From positions 104,444,083-104,508,082 of the forward strand of contig OY744532.1 of NCBI GenBank assembly GCA_963556195.1: a DNA stretch of 64,000 nucleotides, given 5' to 3'. This document shows, piece after piece, positions 22,735-34,629 of the stretch (positions within the stretch are counted from its first letter, which is position 1; the number at the start of each line of letters is the position of its first letter). The notes beneath the pieces were generated by a model. The model made no database searches. It was not told where the DNA came from and saw only the letters and a program-made list of their open reading frames with translations. A program made the position numbers and the translations under genes. This DNA is from Sepiola atlantica (taxonomy: Eukaryota; Mollusca; Cephalopoda; Sepiida; Sepiolidae).

Positions 22735-25658
22735 CATCTTCGCTTCCGCCCTTGAGGCTCGTATTCACAAATATCCGGGGACTTAGAACCAACATTAACG
22801 CCGTAGAAAATTTCTCTTAACAAACTCCCCGGATATATTAGCTCTAAGTGAAACGAACCTTAAATGCTCAATTCCATCTCACCACTTTGACATGACTGAT
22901 TACCTTCCACTCTACCGTAAGGACTCTGACAAACATATGCATGGGCTAGGACTTTACGTTCGGAACATCCTCCCCTTGGCTAGAGAACATAGGTTAGAAT
23001 TAGATGACCAAGCCTACATGATTGACCTTGCATCACAGAGTTAGTTACTTATATTTCTTATATCGTTCTACTTCGACCCAGGACTGTTCACTACTTTACT
23101 CTGTCTCTCAAAGCTTAGATAGAGCACTCTCCCTCGACTCGAATCCCCAAATACATGTATTTGGGATTTTAATGCACACCACCGTTACTGGTTGGGATTC
23201 TCCAGCGTTACTGATGCAGCTGGGAACTCTACCCTTAATGTTTCCTCAGCTCACGACCTCTCACAGTCTGTCACTTTTCCAACGCGCCTTCCGGATCGCG
23301 AGGACCAGAAAGCCTCACTTCTCGACCTGTGTTTGACCTCACTAGCTGAGGCTTGTGTGGCGCATGCCCATAGCCCGCTCGGAAACTCTGATCACGTTGT
23401 GGTAATGATACTTTTCACCTTAAAAACTCGTCCAAAAGCTGAAGAGCCGTTGCTTAAAATGACGAAAAACTATGAGCGGGCTGATTTTTAATCTCTCAGG
23501 GATCACATCATCCACGCCCCATGGGGGGTAACCTTGTCACTCCCTGCTGATCAGTGTGCACATGAGATAAGCGAATGGGTCAAAGCAGGCATTGATGTTT
23601 ATGTCCCCATGCACAAATTATTCAGCAAACTCCACTATCCTCAATGATTTACCTGAGAGTGTGAAGCTGCTATTGCTGAAAGGACGAAAGGCATTCCGAA
23701 AATTCGACCGCCATAGGTCAACTGCGAAGAGACAAAATTTGTAGAGGCAATAAATGATTGCAAACTAGTGATTGATGAAGCAAATAGGAGGTATATAGAG
23801 ATAACAAAGAAACGCATTCAGTCACGGAAACTAGGTACTCGTGATTTCTGGAAAATTTACAATAGTGTGACGAACAATGGTAATCGACAATTCCCCCGCT
23901 ATCAAATCACAATGATGTTGTTTGCACGGAAACTGATAAAGCTGAACTACTTGCCCAGTGTGTTGCCTTAAACTCCACTCTGGACTCGGCAAACAACCCC
24001 CTCCTTAAATTCCCATTGCGGACTGAAGCCACACTTGAGAACCTGGTCATCATCCCATCTCAAGTCAGAGACATCATAAAAAACCTTGACACATCCAGAG
24101 CCTGTGGGCCTGATCTTATACCAGTAATAGTAATAAAGAAATGATCTGCTGAGCTGGCCCCTGCCCTCTCCAAACTATACAACAAATGCCTTACTGAATC
24201 TTGCTTCCCTGATAGGCGGTAAATTGTTTCTGTGGTACCAGTCATCAAGAATTCTGGAGATAGAACTGATCCTCTAAACTACCGCCCAATCATTCTACTC
24301 CCGATCTTTGCTAAATTTTTCGAATCATTAATCAATCTAGCGATAGTACGGCACTTAGTTAATGCTAAACTTCTTTCTCATCATCAATATGGATTCAGAC
24401 AAGCAAAATCTACTGCATAAATCCTAACGGTCATCTCTGAACGCATATACCATACACTGGGCAAGGCAAGTGAAGCTAGGGCGGTAGCGCTCGATATATC
24501 CGAGGCCTTTGGCAAGATATTGCATGATGGGCTTCTCATAAAACTGCACTCATATTGTATTACTGGAAAAATATTTAATATAATTAAATCCTTCCTAACA
24601 AAACGAAGAATCTGGGTTATACTCGATGGTTGTTCTTCTAGGCCACATGTCATCAATGCTGATGTACCCCAGGGATATATTATTGGGCCACTATTGTACC
24701 TGATTTTCATAAATGACCTCCCTGATGCCATTGCGACTGAGATAGTAATTTCTGCTGACGACACCACGCTCTACTCTCGTCATGTGGGAAAAAACGACGC
24801 ACACATATCTGAGGCAATGGATGAATCCTTAGAAAATGCCCTCCAGGCTGTAGTGGAATAGGGTAAAAAATGGATGGTAACTTTTAATGCCGCAAAAACA
24901 AAGCTAATTTCCTTCAATAACTACAATAACCCTCTTCAACCACCGATTGTCATCGCAAATAGCACCCTGCCTGACAGTTCATCATTCACACTCCTTGGTC
25001 TAACTTCCATAGATGAATTGGAATACATACATTGAAAAAATTGCCAGGACTGCTGCAGAGAATGGAGGCTCCCTCTATCGTGTCAGTAAACTTCTCACAC
25101 CTGACATTATCCTATATCTCTACAAAGCCACCATCCGCCCATGCATGGAGTATTGTTGCCACATCTTGTCTGGTGCATCATCCGCTAGTCTCTCCCTCTT
25201 AGACAAGGTCCAAAAAAGAGTCGCCAACTTGATAGGTCCTTCACTATCCACCAAGCTCCTGCCCTTGTCCCATCGCAGCAATGTTGCTTCCTTGTGCCTG
25301 TTTTACAAGTAATTCAATGGATTGTGTTCTGATGAGCTTGCTGCTCTGGTGCCCCCACGACGTAGATTCACAAGAAAATCTGCCAAATCCCATCCATACA
25401 CTGTGGAGGTCCCCAGATGCCGAAGAGCTTTCTACTCCAAAAGCTTCTTTCTTCGAGCTGCTGGACTCTAGAACTCCCTCCCTGCTTCCTGCTTTCATGA
25501 CGTTACTGACATGCAGAAATTTAAAACTTAAGTAAACAGATATGTCGCTGCGCAGCTCCCAAATTAGGTTGCCCCCCCCCCCAAAAAACCGTCACCTTTT
25601 TTTCTTAGTAGCCTCTTACGTTTACAGTGGCGGCCTGCCTAGTTTGGGCAGAACTATG
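22735..25658 (+). pseudogene. LINE (jockey/CR1-like) with APE endonuclease and reverse transcriptase, broken
   Basis: Longest retrotransposon copy in the window. The APE-type endonuclease, across frames, shows FTNIRGLRTNINAVENF, SPDILALSETNL (catalytic Glu), LGLYVRN, WDFNAHH (Asp/Asn pair), SLLDLCLTS and GNSDHVVV (catalytic SDH). The RT shows LNYRPIILLPIFAKFFE, HHQYGFRQAKSTA, VALDISEAFGKILHDGLL (motif A Asp), ADVPQGYIIGPLLYLIFIND (motif B) and ISADDTTLY (motif C). The C-terminal part has ATIRPCMEYCCH and DKVQKRVANLIG. The 3' UTR contains GGCGGCCTGCC and the copy abuts a TA run. At least six stops or frame changes (for example after 23491, 24420 and 24861) make it non-functional. No ORF1 (nucleic-acid-binding protein) is visible upstream. 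It is the reference for the shorter fragments at 10.9, 43, 47, 49.8 and 63 kb. Confidence 0.88.

Positions 25659-25661
<3 letters not shown>

Positions 25662-25731
<70 letters not shown>
25662..25731. repeat. (TA)n microsatellite at LINE tail
   Basis: Pure TA run directly after the LINE 3' UTR. It may have grown from the LINE tail or target. Confidence 0.95.
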
Positions 25732-25732
<1 letters not shown>

Positions 25733-25903
25733 ATTGATGGTTCTTCGACGAAGACGCTTAAGCAGTATTGCTAGTGATACTTATGGAACATTCATTTATC
25801 TTTTGATTTTTACAATATAGGGTATATTAATAAAATTGATTAAACAAAATAAAAAAAGTATAATCAACCAGAAAAAAACTGCGTTATATTTAACAATCGT
25901 TGC

Positions 25904-25925
25904 ATATATATATATATATATATAT
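25904..25925. repeat. Short (TA)n
   Basis: TA run at the 3' side of a minus-strand LINE tail. Confidence 0.9.
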
Positions 25926-25929
25926 GATG

Positions 25930-26310
25930 GACTCTCCCGTCGATTGCGACGTATGAGGTTCCAACAACTTTCATTTGTGTTTAGATCGTTCATGACACCT
26001 GAGTCCGGCAAGAGACCTGCAAGGAAAGCCGCAGACAGTGCAAGAGTGTGAGTAATCGGATGCCGGGTGTGGAGCACTCTCTCTAGCTTTTCGCCTAACT
26101 CTGGCAGTTCTCATATTATCCACACAGGTCTCGTTGAATCTTTCCAGTCCAATGCAACAAGCTGCTCGCCATGTCTTCCTGTCTTTTGTACAGTCTTCAA
26201 AGTTTTTGGGGGGTACTCCAATTGCCGTCAGCGCATCTTTCAATTTATCTTTGTACCTCAGCAAGGGCCGACCAACATTCCTGTTACCACATGCTAACTG
26301 ACTGTGCATC
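25930..26310 (-). pseudogene. LINE C-terminus with C2H2 zinc finger
   Basis: An open frame of 112 codons (minus strand, stop at 25971). It begins GNRNVGRPLLRYKDKLKDAL, the post-RT block GxRxxGRPxLRYKDxLKxxL of a widespread invertebrate LINE group, continues with DRKTWRAACCIGLERFNE, and ends in a C2H2 finger CTVCGFPCRSLAGLRCHERS followed by KH (Cys, Cys, His, His in order). Such a terminal finger is usual for this LINE type and probably helps bind template RNA or the target. Only the last ~110 residues are present, so it is a 5'-truncated copy. It is related to, but not the same subfamily as, the fragment at 86-1300. Confidence 0.72.
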
Positions 26311-26318
26311 AGTGCTTT

Positions 26319-26321
<3 letters not shown>

Positions 26322-26402
<81 letters not shown>
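26322..26402. repeat. (TA)n microsatellite
   Basis: Pure TA run. Confidence 0.95.
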
Positions 26403-26405
<3 letters not shown>

Positions 26406-26596
26406 ACCATTGTTAAATATAACATAAATAAATAAATGAAAATCAATAAAATAAATAAATGAAAATAAAATAGAATAAAATGAACAAATAATTAAATAAA
26501 TATAAATGCATTGTTCTCGTCATTAAGTTGAACGATCTCTTGGATCTAGTCGCCGAATAAAGTGTTCAAATTATCACCGTTTATCTAGCTATTAAG

Positions 26597-26760
26597 CGGT
26601 GGCCGTTAGGGGTCTAAATGTCGGGATTTGAGTTGTAACATACTCAGAGTCCGGGTTTTCGAATCATGCGACTAGTAGTGAATAGGTATATCTCTCTGCT
26701 GACGAGTCCCGATTAAAGGACGAAACGTATAAGTACATATATAATAAATAAAACAAATGT
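26597..26760 (+). mobile_element. tRNA-Leu-like SINE carrying a hammerhead ribozyme (copy 1)
   Basis: Order: degenerate tRNA-like head (GGCCGTTAGGGG…, GTCGGGATTTGAGTTGTAAC), a B-box-like GGGTTTTCGAATC at about 26652, a GTAGTGAATAG linker, a hammerhead core, then an AT-rich tail (ATAATAAATAAAACAAA). The 55.5-kb copy has the same order over its whole length, so this is a real family and not a chance motif. Confidence 0.72.
26686..26743 (+). ncRNA. Hammerhead ribozyme (type I layout)
   Basis: The core CTGACGA lies at 26699-26705. Helix II is GTCC (26706-26709) paired with GGAC (26718-26721) around an 8-base loop. GAAA is at 26722-26725. Helix III is very short (A26725-T26734, C26726-G26733), and the H17 nucleotide is A26735, so cleavage is predicted after 26735. 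Helix I pairs G26698-C26736 and T26697-A26737; then, beyond an internal loop, TATAT at 26687-26691 pairs with ATATA at 26739-26743. All invariant core nucleotides are present (position 7 is C, which is tolerated). A short helix III is typical of retrotransposon-borne hammerheads. Confidence 0.82.
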
Positions 26761-27228
26761 TTATTATATATGTATATATATTTATGTATATATATATATA
26801 TAAATATAGTGAGTTGATATCAACAAAATCTTGAAATTGTTCCAAGAATTATATTACGTCTAATCGTTTCCAAGACGATTAGAGAATATTTGTCTCTTCG
26901 TTCACGCCATTTACTACATCACATGCGCCAGTCCTTCAAGAAAACATCAAATGTTAGTACTATTTGAATAAAAAACATATATTGAGACGATATTGGAGAC
27001 ATAACCTATCAACAAGTAACCACATATTATACCATTAGTCAGTTCAAAAAAGATTATAGCATTGAATGGGCATTAAGAACAACAAACGTATAGAGACTAA
27101 AATAACAAATTTAATATTTAAAATATAATTAAAATGTTTTCTAGGAAGAAAATAAAACATTAATAGATAAATAGAAAATAATCAAATAAAATTAAGAAAA
27201 ACATTAAAAAACAATAAGAAAAGAATTC

Positions 27229-27234
<6 letters not shown>

Positions 27235-27290
<56 letters not shown>
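27235..27290. repeat. (TA)n microsatellite
   Basis: Pure TA run. Confidence 0.95.
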
Positions 27291-27297
<7 letters not shown>

Positions 27298-27327
27298 ATA
27301 ATTTAAAAGTGTATATATATATATATT

Positions 27328-27425
27328 ATAATATAAGATGAAGAAATAAAATTTGATGGACACCTTATTTTATTACTTCATTTTATATTATAATATTAAT
27401 GCTCTATCCAGTATATTGTGTTTCA
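27328..27425. mobile_element. Terminal-hairpin element end (copy 1 of 3)
   Basis: Inverted arms 27328-27352 and 27367-27391 (23 of 25 paired) enclose 14 bases and are followed by GCTCTATCCAGTATATTG. The copies at 29428-29705 and 55688-55865 also have an inverted repeat followed by this tag. Confidence 0.6.
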
Positions 27426-27493
27426 GTTTTTATCCGGATGTTTAACTAATTATAAGATATTAGTTGACGCTTATATCTTTTGTTGGATTGCTT

Positions 27494-27498
<5 letters not shown>

Positions 27499-27567
<69 letters not shown>
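27499..27567. repeat. (TA)n microsatellite
   Basis: Pure TA run. Confidence 0.95.
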
Positions 27568-27570
<3 letters not shown>

Positions 27571-28221
27571 TACATCGATTGGAATAGAAATCAATGTTCA
27601 AACACGAATACAAAGCTTTGTAGTAAAATCATGAATCGGTTATTTGTTCCTTTTTATGCATACATTGCTATATATGCACACATTTATTTTACTGTGCGAT
27701 TTTGTGATTAATAACTCTTTAAATACAAACTATATGAAAAATCTGTTTCATCAGGTATTTACCGCAAATATTAGTTCGTGTTTTTTAAAATATTGTCATC
27801 AGTTTTTTTATATTTAGTACTAGTCAATAATTTTTTGAAGGCGGATGTGTTGTTGCCCTCACAGTCAGACGTTATAATACTGCTACCCAAAGCACCGGGT
27901 ACTAATTTAATAACAGGTCACCTTTTAGATATTCTATTTTCTTTTGTTTTCTTTGGCTTATTCATATTTGTCTTCAAAGAGAGAGTGACAGAAGACAGAC
28001 AGAGATAGAGAGAGAGAGAGAGGGAGGGAGATAATGAATAAAAGAACTAATTGATGTATCTACTAGCGTCAACATTTTGTGATTGTCTGTCAGTTATCGC
28101 ATCGTATTTAGTGAATCTGTCCAAAAATAAATTTAGAACTCCCGCATTTCAATATTAAGCAAGCTGTTTAGTTCTTTTTCCTTTAAGTCATGTAATTTAC
28201 GGAAATTAAAACCTGAACGTT

Positions 28222-28598
28222 CTTGGCTTTTGGCTAAGATCAAAGTGTAGTATCTGTTCCGATGGATACTGCACCCCATAGACTAGTATTGTCTTGGCCT
28301 TCGGGGCTTGATTTCCGCCTGTCTATGGGTCTGTCCTGTGCAGTTCTAGGAGGTCCACCCTCCCAGGCTTCGCCTCCCCTCTTTGGGGAGAAGTAAGTTT
28401 ATTGGCTTTCTGCCTGAGGCGCCGCTACCGGGAATGCCGACGGTGCTGCCAAGGCAATTTTCAATGGCCAGAGTGCTCACCTCTCGGGCGCTGGCTTTTC
28501 AAACCCCACTTTCTCGACCCGACCTTGGGTCTCATCTTACTTGTGGCAGTAAGATAAAACTGGCCTTGGGCCTAACTCCTGGAGAAGAGTAAATAAAT
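28222..28598 (+). mobile_element. U2 snRNA-derived SINE, type A (copy A2, full length)
   Basis: The head TTGGCTTTTGGCTAAGATCA followed by AAGTGTAGTATCTGTTC is closer to U2 snRNA than copy A1 (GGCTAAGATCA is identical to U2; the extra A before AGTGTAG is shared with A1). The body is collinear with A1: CCATAGACTAGTATTGTCTT, GGAGGTCCACCCTCCCAGGC, CTACCGGGAATGCCGAC, GGCGCTGGCTTTTCAAA. It ends GAGTAAATAAATAC. The open frame of 69 codons inside is incidental. Confidence 0.82.
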
Positions 28599-28599
28599 A

Positions 28600-29420
28600 C
28601 TCTGTAATTATGTCTACCCTATCTAGGTTAAAATTCGCCTTCGACGAAAAATTAGATGGTATATAGATGTAATATAGTCTCACTGTATTTTACATGACTT
28701 GCTGCACTGTGATATTCTTTGCCAATAAAATTGATTGATTGCGTGTTCTGTTACATATAGCAAACACTCACGCATTTTACTGACGTAATATTACCCTAAA
28801 TTAATCACGTGTCTCCTCTGTTTCTCCACGCACACTGTTCATTATTATGTGATCCAATTCCGCATATTTCTTTCTATAAAAATAAAATCTCATTGTTTAA
28901 CCACATACGAGCTGTTGTTTCCTGCCTGTTGGTATCAAGTGAAAGACTACGTTCCATGAAGTGTATCTCTATGCGTGTTCACTTCCAATGGGTCGTAATT
29001 TGGTATGATTCGTTTCAGTCCAAGGAGACCACTGGTCTAGCGTACTCCCTTTCTTCGGGGGAGATAACTTTATATACAGCACCAAAAGTTATGCACTCAT
29101 TAACTCCATCAACTCTACTCTGAAAACCTAGAGCATTAATTTTGAGAACATCTAAAAGATGCTAACAGACCAAGATAGATCCATTCCAAATAACACCGGA
29201 GACTAAAATGTTTAAAAGAGGTGAATTATCGTCATTACTTTTGATTCGCTCTGAAGTTAGGTTCAATGATTAGATTGACGCACGTGAGCCCAACTGTTTT
29301 ATTTTTGTTACTATCGTTATCCATATTCACACTCCCCATTCAATACATATATTGAAGTGGGAATGGGAATATAACATAGATGTAGATACAATTTTCGCAT
29401 TATATATGCATATATATATA
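28600..29420. other. Unassigned stretch
   Basis: Contains an ORF of 104 codons (28809-29123, plus strand) without a recognisable domain or coding signature. I cannot support it as a gene. Confidence 0.3.
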
Positions 29421-29427
29421 TATATAT

Positions 29428-29705
29428 GATGAGTTAATGAAAATAATTAGACCTGCAAAGGGAAGCAAATCTTAATCATCGGTTGTTGAAAAAAGGATGT
29501 TTAGTAGATAACAATATTTATTTTTCCTCTCTTTCATTCCTTAAGCCAAGCTTTTCAAAGATTAAAATCTTATCATCAGAGGAAGCTAATGATGGATAAG
29601 TTGACAGATTAAGATAGTCAATATTCGAAATTGTAAAAAGGTTTTGGTCTAATTATTTTCATTAACTCATCACTTTTTGCTCTATCCAGTATATTGAGCT
29701 TCCCT
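29428..29705. mobile_element. Terminal-hairpin element (copy 2 of 3)
   Basis: GATGAGTTAATGAAAATAAT… at 29428-29453 and its exact reverse complement at 29646-29671 form a perfect 26-bp inverted repeat around ~190 bases. The interior holds the CCTTAAGCCAAGC…CTTATCATCAGAGG block shared with 7617-7665. The tag TGCTCTATCCAGTATATTGA follows the right arm. The interior resembles Penelope-type terminal sequence, but the element type is unproven. Confidence 0.7.
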
Positions 29706-29759
29706 TACCTCACAATAGGTTCAGCTCTCTAAAAGTTTACCTTTTAGTTATAAATTTTC

Positions 29760-29762
<3 letters not shown>

Positions 29763-29842
<80 letters not shown>

Positions 29843-29849
29843 TACATTT

Positions 29850-29880
<31 letters not shown>
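29763..29880. repeat. (TA)n microsatellite, interrupted
   Basis: Long TA run with a TTACATTTATACAT interruption. It abuts a MITE. Confidence 0.95.
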
Positions 29881-30263
29881 CAGGGTGGGCAAAAATAAGG
29901 GTCCTATTTTTTAAAATTCATAACTTTTTTATTTATTGATTTTTTTAAATTTTTTTTTAGAATAAGTAAAGGACCCCTTCCGAAGCAAGCATGAGCCGTA
30001 TTAGCCCTAAGGAACGTACCCTCATTTAGAAAACATTATTTTTGCTTAAAAAAATCAAAACAGTGTAAAAAATAATACTTTAGTTTTTGTAAGTTTTAAG
30101 AAATGTTTTTCGGCTAAAATTTGTTTTGTTTATTTCAAAAAATCTCGGAAGGGTCAGTCTACACACACATAAAGTTTGGTGAGTTTAACTTTTATTTTGT
30201 GGAAGTTATTCAAATTCAAGTTATTCAAATTTAAAGATAGGACCCTTATTTTGGCCCACCCTA
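29881..30263 (+). mobile_element. MITE, CAGGGTGGGC family (copy 1)
   Basis: The left end CAGGGTGGGCAAAAATAAGG and the right end CCTTATTTTGGCCCACCCT are inverted repeats. Copies at 37652-38027 (inverted) and 50786-51168 are nearly identical, at ~376-383 bp. The insertion is in TA-repeat DNA. The interior has no ORF. Confidence 0.9.
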
Positions 30264-30654
30264 TATATATATGCATAAATAGAGAGAGAAAGAGAGAGAG
30301 AGCGAGAGACGCTCAGCAGTTTATCAAGAACTCTGGTAGAATAAATTATGGTTTATTCTAAGCTTAAAAAGAATACTCTTCCGTAAAACTAATTAAGTCC
30401 TTTTAGTTATTAGTATCGTAAAAAATATAGAGAAATAAATAATTTAATTTAAATACGATATAATTTCGTTTACTTCTAAAAGATCATTCATTCGCATAAT
30501 TGGTAGATCATTTGACAGAAAGGGTTACAGACAGTAGTGACTGGCGTCCAGCTTTAGAATTTCGCTACTTTTAATTACACTAATTTGCCATAGACGACGG
30601 AAGTGTTATCTGTGGATGACAATTATCACTCTCCCACTTCTTCTCCCTCTTTCT

Positions 30655-30659
30655 TATAT

Positions 30660-30715
<56 letters not shown>
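30655..30715. repeat. (TA)n microsatellite
   Basis: TA run with two interruptions. Confidence 0.93.
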
Positions 30716-30716
<1 letters not shown>

Positions 30717-31094
30717 GAACACTATACATTAATCTCATCGTCTACGTCTGGTTTAACGGAAACACCGATAACTCAGTCCGTAGGCGAAAGATAACAGATG
30801 TGCTTCACTCGGTGTTGTAATCACAACATCGACTAATGAATGGGTACATTTTGTATCTTCAGACATATTGCGAAGTGTTTTTAACTATATATATAGAAAG
30901 TGTAGAAATTAATAAGCCAATATGTTCATTAATACACAGACCCAAGACATAACAGAGTATTTGCATAAACACAACATAGTCAAACTAATAATATAAAGGG
31001 TGTGAACGTATAATACACAATACATATCATATCACGCTTTTCTTATAACATTTGTTTTAATTGAATATTTTTTATTCCTTAAATATCATCGTCT

Positions 31095-31498
31095 AAATTT
31101 AACATTATTTTTTTTAATTTTTCGTAATACTATCGATTAAAGCATCGAAAGTGGACAAACGCTTTCCATCGATTTTTTTTTGTATTTCTGTTTTTTCATT
31201 TTTCGTAATAAGTTCAGATTATAAAAACATGATAATAATCAAAATAATTAATTAAAATAAATAATTGTTTAATTATTAGAACGCCTCGTCAAAATTTAAC
31301 ATTATTTTTTTAATTTTTCGTAATACTATCGATTAAAGCATCGAAAGTGGACAGACGCTTTCCATCGTTTTTTTTTTGTATTGCTGTTTTTTTTAATTTT
31401 TCGTAATAAGAGCAAATGTTCAGATTATAAAAACATGATAATAATAATAATAAAAAATAATAATTAATTAAAATAAATAATTGTTTAATTATTAGAAG
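31095..31498 (+). repeat. Direct tandem duplication, unit ~197 bp
   Basis: AAATTTAACATTATTTTTTT starts at 31095 and 31292. Both copies continue with ACTATCGATTAAAGCATCGA + AAGTGGAC and finish with AATTGTTTAATTATTAGAA. Few differences, so a recent event. Confidence 0.9.
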
Positions 31499-31499
31499 G

Positions 31500-32360
31500 T
31501 TGAGAAGGGATACGGTTCTATGTATGTGAAATGTTTACTTGATTTTACTTTCGACCGGTTTGTGTTTTAAAAGAATTCCGTTTAAAAATTATTTTATCAA
31601 ATCATGAGTAGACGGGGTTTGTGTTAGAAAAACTTACATACAAAACAGTACCTAATCTTAAAAATGAAAAAATACGTTTTTTTTTTTTTCAAACTCTTTT
31701 TTAATGAACTCAAGCTGCTATGTAGTTTGTGGTCAGTAAACCGTATACTGCATACTATTTAAAAACGTTATATACCAAGTTTGATATATAAATCCTCGGG
31801 AAATATCAACCCGGAAGATGACTTCTTTTTATCTCCACGAATGAGATTATGTTTTCGATACAGTTGGTTCATCACTCATTTTATGTATATCCTAGCGTCG
31901 ACATCGCTTCATCAAGTCACACTATCTGCGATAATTTCGGTTATGTTCATCGTAGAGATTCACTGCTTGACCCATATTGTAGCCAATAAAGTCAACCGTC
32001 TTGTATTACCTCGATCCGTACCTTTGACGTTAGTCTTAAATACTCGTATTTGATATTCCGACCAAATTTGATGTACTTATCTGATGCTCTTTAATAACAT
32101 TAACCACGATGCAACATTTCAGCATGATAAAGTAAATTGATATTGGGTTATCAATGTTTACATGGCATAACTTTGGGAATACTTTAGACAATTTAGAAAA
32201 GAAAGGATTAGTTAAGACTTTGACTCGATCTTACGTTTTCAAGGGAAGATATGCAATCTCAAGACTGACTTATTTTTTTCTGGTTATTCTTACAAAGTCA
32301 ACTGACGTAAAAGTTGGACAAGTCGATTTAAAGTAAACATATAATATGTAAAGGTGATTG
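31500..32360. other. Unassigned stretch
   Basis: A 90-codon ORF (31781-32053, plus strand) has no recognisable domain. Not supported as a gene. Confidence 0.3.
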
Positions 32361-32363
32361 TTT

Positions 32364-32677
32364 AATCGATATCTAATAGAAGTATCGATAATCGATATCT
32401 AATAGAAGTATCGATAATCGATATCTAATAGAAGTATCGATAATCGATATCTAATAGAAGTATCGATAATCGATATCTAATAGAAGTATCGATAATCGAT
32501 ATCTAATAGAAGTATCGATAATCGATATCTAATAGAAGTATCGATAATCGATATCTAATAGAAGTATCGATAATCGATATCTAATAGAAGTATCGATAAT
32601 CGATATCTAATAGAAGTATCGATAATCGATATCTAATAGAAGTATCGATAATCGATATCTAATAGAAGTATCGATAA
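32364..32677. repeat. 26-bp minisatellite, ~12 identical copies
   Basis: Unit: ATCGATATCTAATAGAAGTA plus TCGATA. Copies are identical as far as I can see. Each unit carries TATCGATA, and each junction reads TATCGATAATCGATATC, a near-palindrome. Confidence 0.97.
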
Positions 32678-33094
32678 CTGCAATAACAAATATGGAGTCG
32701 GTGCTGCGTACATCGTATACGTCCGTCCAAATATGATTCTTTCCACTTGCCAGATTTTAAACTCGCTGTGAGTCCTGAGAGTACTAAATGGCATAGTTCA
32801 TGAAATGGTTCGAAAATCGTGTAAACTCATCAACTAGGTCATACCTCATTAGTATCTGATTTACAGTTGTCGTAATGGGAAATTTCTAATGGGATTTAGT
32901 ATCAGAGCTGAATAAGATGGTAATTATTTGACTTAGTTGTTATGGCTGACAAATCAGTGTGCAAGTGATCACATCATAGTTTAGGTGTAATGATTGTATT
33001 TTCTCCGGTTGATAAGTGTCACCTACTACGCCAATGTTATGGACATGTTAAGCATACTGGTCATCAGTTTATGAACATTATGTTGAGAAGATGT

Positions 33095-33325
33095 TGTATT
33101 TATTTACATGCCTCCATCACAGAGGCATAGTTAGACACAAGGTCGCTTTTGAATGTGAAGAAGATCCAGCTCCCAAAACGGGCAAATTTCTGTTTGTTTG
33201 AAAAAAAAATATTTCCTCAGTCTAGAAATAGTTCTGCTTCACTGAGCGAGTACAAAAATTATGAAGTTTAGTATCAGAACAAATACTACACTTTGCTCCT
33301 AACCACAAGGCCAAAGAGTAGTGCT
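33095..33325 (-). mobile_element. U2-derived SINE, type B (copy B2)
   Basis: On the minus strand the head reads CTTTGGCCTTGTGGTTAGGA then GCAAAGTGTAGTATTTGTT, which matches U2 snRNA 5' sequence (GGCCUUUUGGCUAAGAUCAAGUGUAGUAUCUGUU) with a few changes. The body contains TTTTGGGAGCTGGATCTTCT and ACCTTGTGTCTAACTATGCC (minus strand), shared with B1, B3, B4 and B5. Confidence 0.68.
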
Positions 33326-33329
33326 CTGA

Positions 33330-34420
33330 AGTGTTCTGCTTAAGAAGATGATTTCTGATGTTTTCCGATTCTTTTTATAAGTCTTCCATCTCATAAGTCC
33401 TCAATAGAGTTGATAGCTGGCGACTGCTTTAACCATGGACATGTGTGTTTATTCTGATAAAAAAATATGTGTGTGTGTTAGTAGTGAGGCTAAGTGCACC
33501 ATCTCTCACAAATAAGGACTTTTTTATTATTTTACCAATTGAACATATTGCAAAGAACGACTCCTTTCAATGACTGCGAAGAAGAAAATACTTCGTCCAA
33601 ACAATGTTAAGCAAAGGAAATACAATCTATAATGTACACGAAAAGTAACACATTATAATTAAGTGTTTGTAATTTATTACTGAAATATAATTCTTACAAG
33701 AAATGAATGAGATAAATTGTGTAGAGTGCTGGCTTCTTATATAAATAGATATTAAGTCTGTCTGTCTGTTCGTCAGTCACTATTTTTATGTCAGTCACAA
33801 TTTTTTAAAACGTTATAAATACATTCCAGGATTTGTGTCATTTCAAAATATCACAGATTTTAACTACTTTAGAAAAGGAATATATTGCATTACTGTTAAA
33901 TAAATACATCTCCAAAAACTAAAGCAGGTGTCATGACCGGAAATCGTAACCGAAACCTTTAGATCATCAGTCTGAGGTTCTACTAACTGACCTTTTATAA
34001 ATAGAACTCAAATCATTTCCTTAACAAAATAATGATAGCTTTGGCGTTACGTCATACATTTATGATTTCATACATGTTTCAAATAATGAAAATTCAAACA
34101 TAAGCGATTATAAAAAATGAATTAATGAATGAATAAACATCATCAATAGCGCTGGAAATGGTTTTCATAGTCCGGAACAATTGATATTTCTTTAACTACT
34201 TATTGTTGTTAAAAACAATTTAATATATACTAGAATTTGAGGCCGTAGGGCACATAATCCTAGTTGATTTAAAGTTCAGTATAGGCGCCAGTATTTGCAA
34301 CCTACTTCGCAAGCTGCATAGTGAACTGCATCAACTAATTTACAAGTTAAATGAATTCTATGAAACGATTGAAAATGTCCATATACCTTTACATAAAACA
34401 ATAGCAGACTGAGAAAACAA
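33330..34420. other. Unassigned stretch
   Basis: No gene. A weak tRNA-like segment on the minus strand at about 33925-33995 (GTCAGTTAGTAGAACCTCAG…GGTTTCGGTTACGATTTCC) may be a decayed tRNA or SINE head. Confidence 0.3.
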
Positions 34421-34429
34421 CAAGTCTAT

Positions 34430-34625
34430 GGGCGATGTTGCCGACAAAAGGGAAAGAATTGCTGTTTTCAACTGTCAATCAATCCATCTCATTTACCTTA
34501 ATCCTCGAATATGTGTTCCTTCATAAGTAGGGACTCATCGATTAGAAAGAGAAAAATGAGTTACTCGAGAAATCAATTTATGCGGTGTCCAAGCGGCGTG
34601 AAAACCTGGTGGCGTATTCTGGCGC
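34430..34625 (+). repeat. Unclassified dispersed repeat, copy 1 of 2
   Basis: GAATTGCTGTTTTCAACTGT…CCTCGAATATGTGTTC and the downstream CGGTGTCCAAGCGGCGT match 44884-45075 at moderate identity in the same orientation. Confidence 0.5.
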
Positions 34626-34629
34626 TTGT

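Noticed and set aside
28383..28592. 69-codon ORF
   Set aside because: Lies inside the type A SINE body; the frame is not kept in the 13-kb copy.
33925..33995. Possible tRNA gene on the minus strand
   Set aside because: Some tRNA-like phrases, but I could not form a convincing acceptor stem and anticodon arm. Probably a decayed SINE head.
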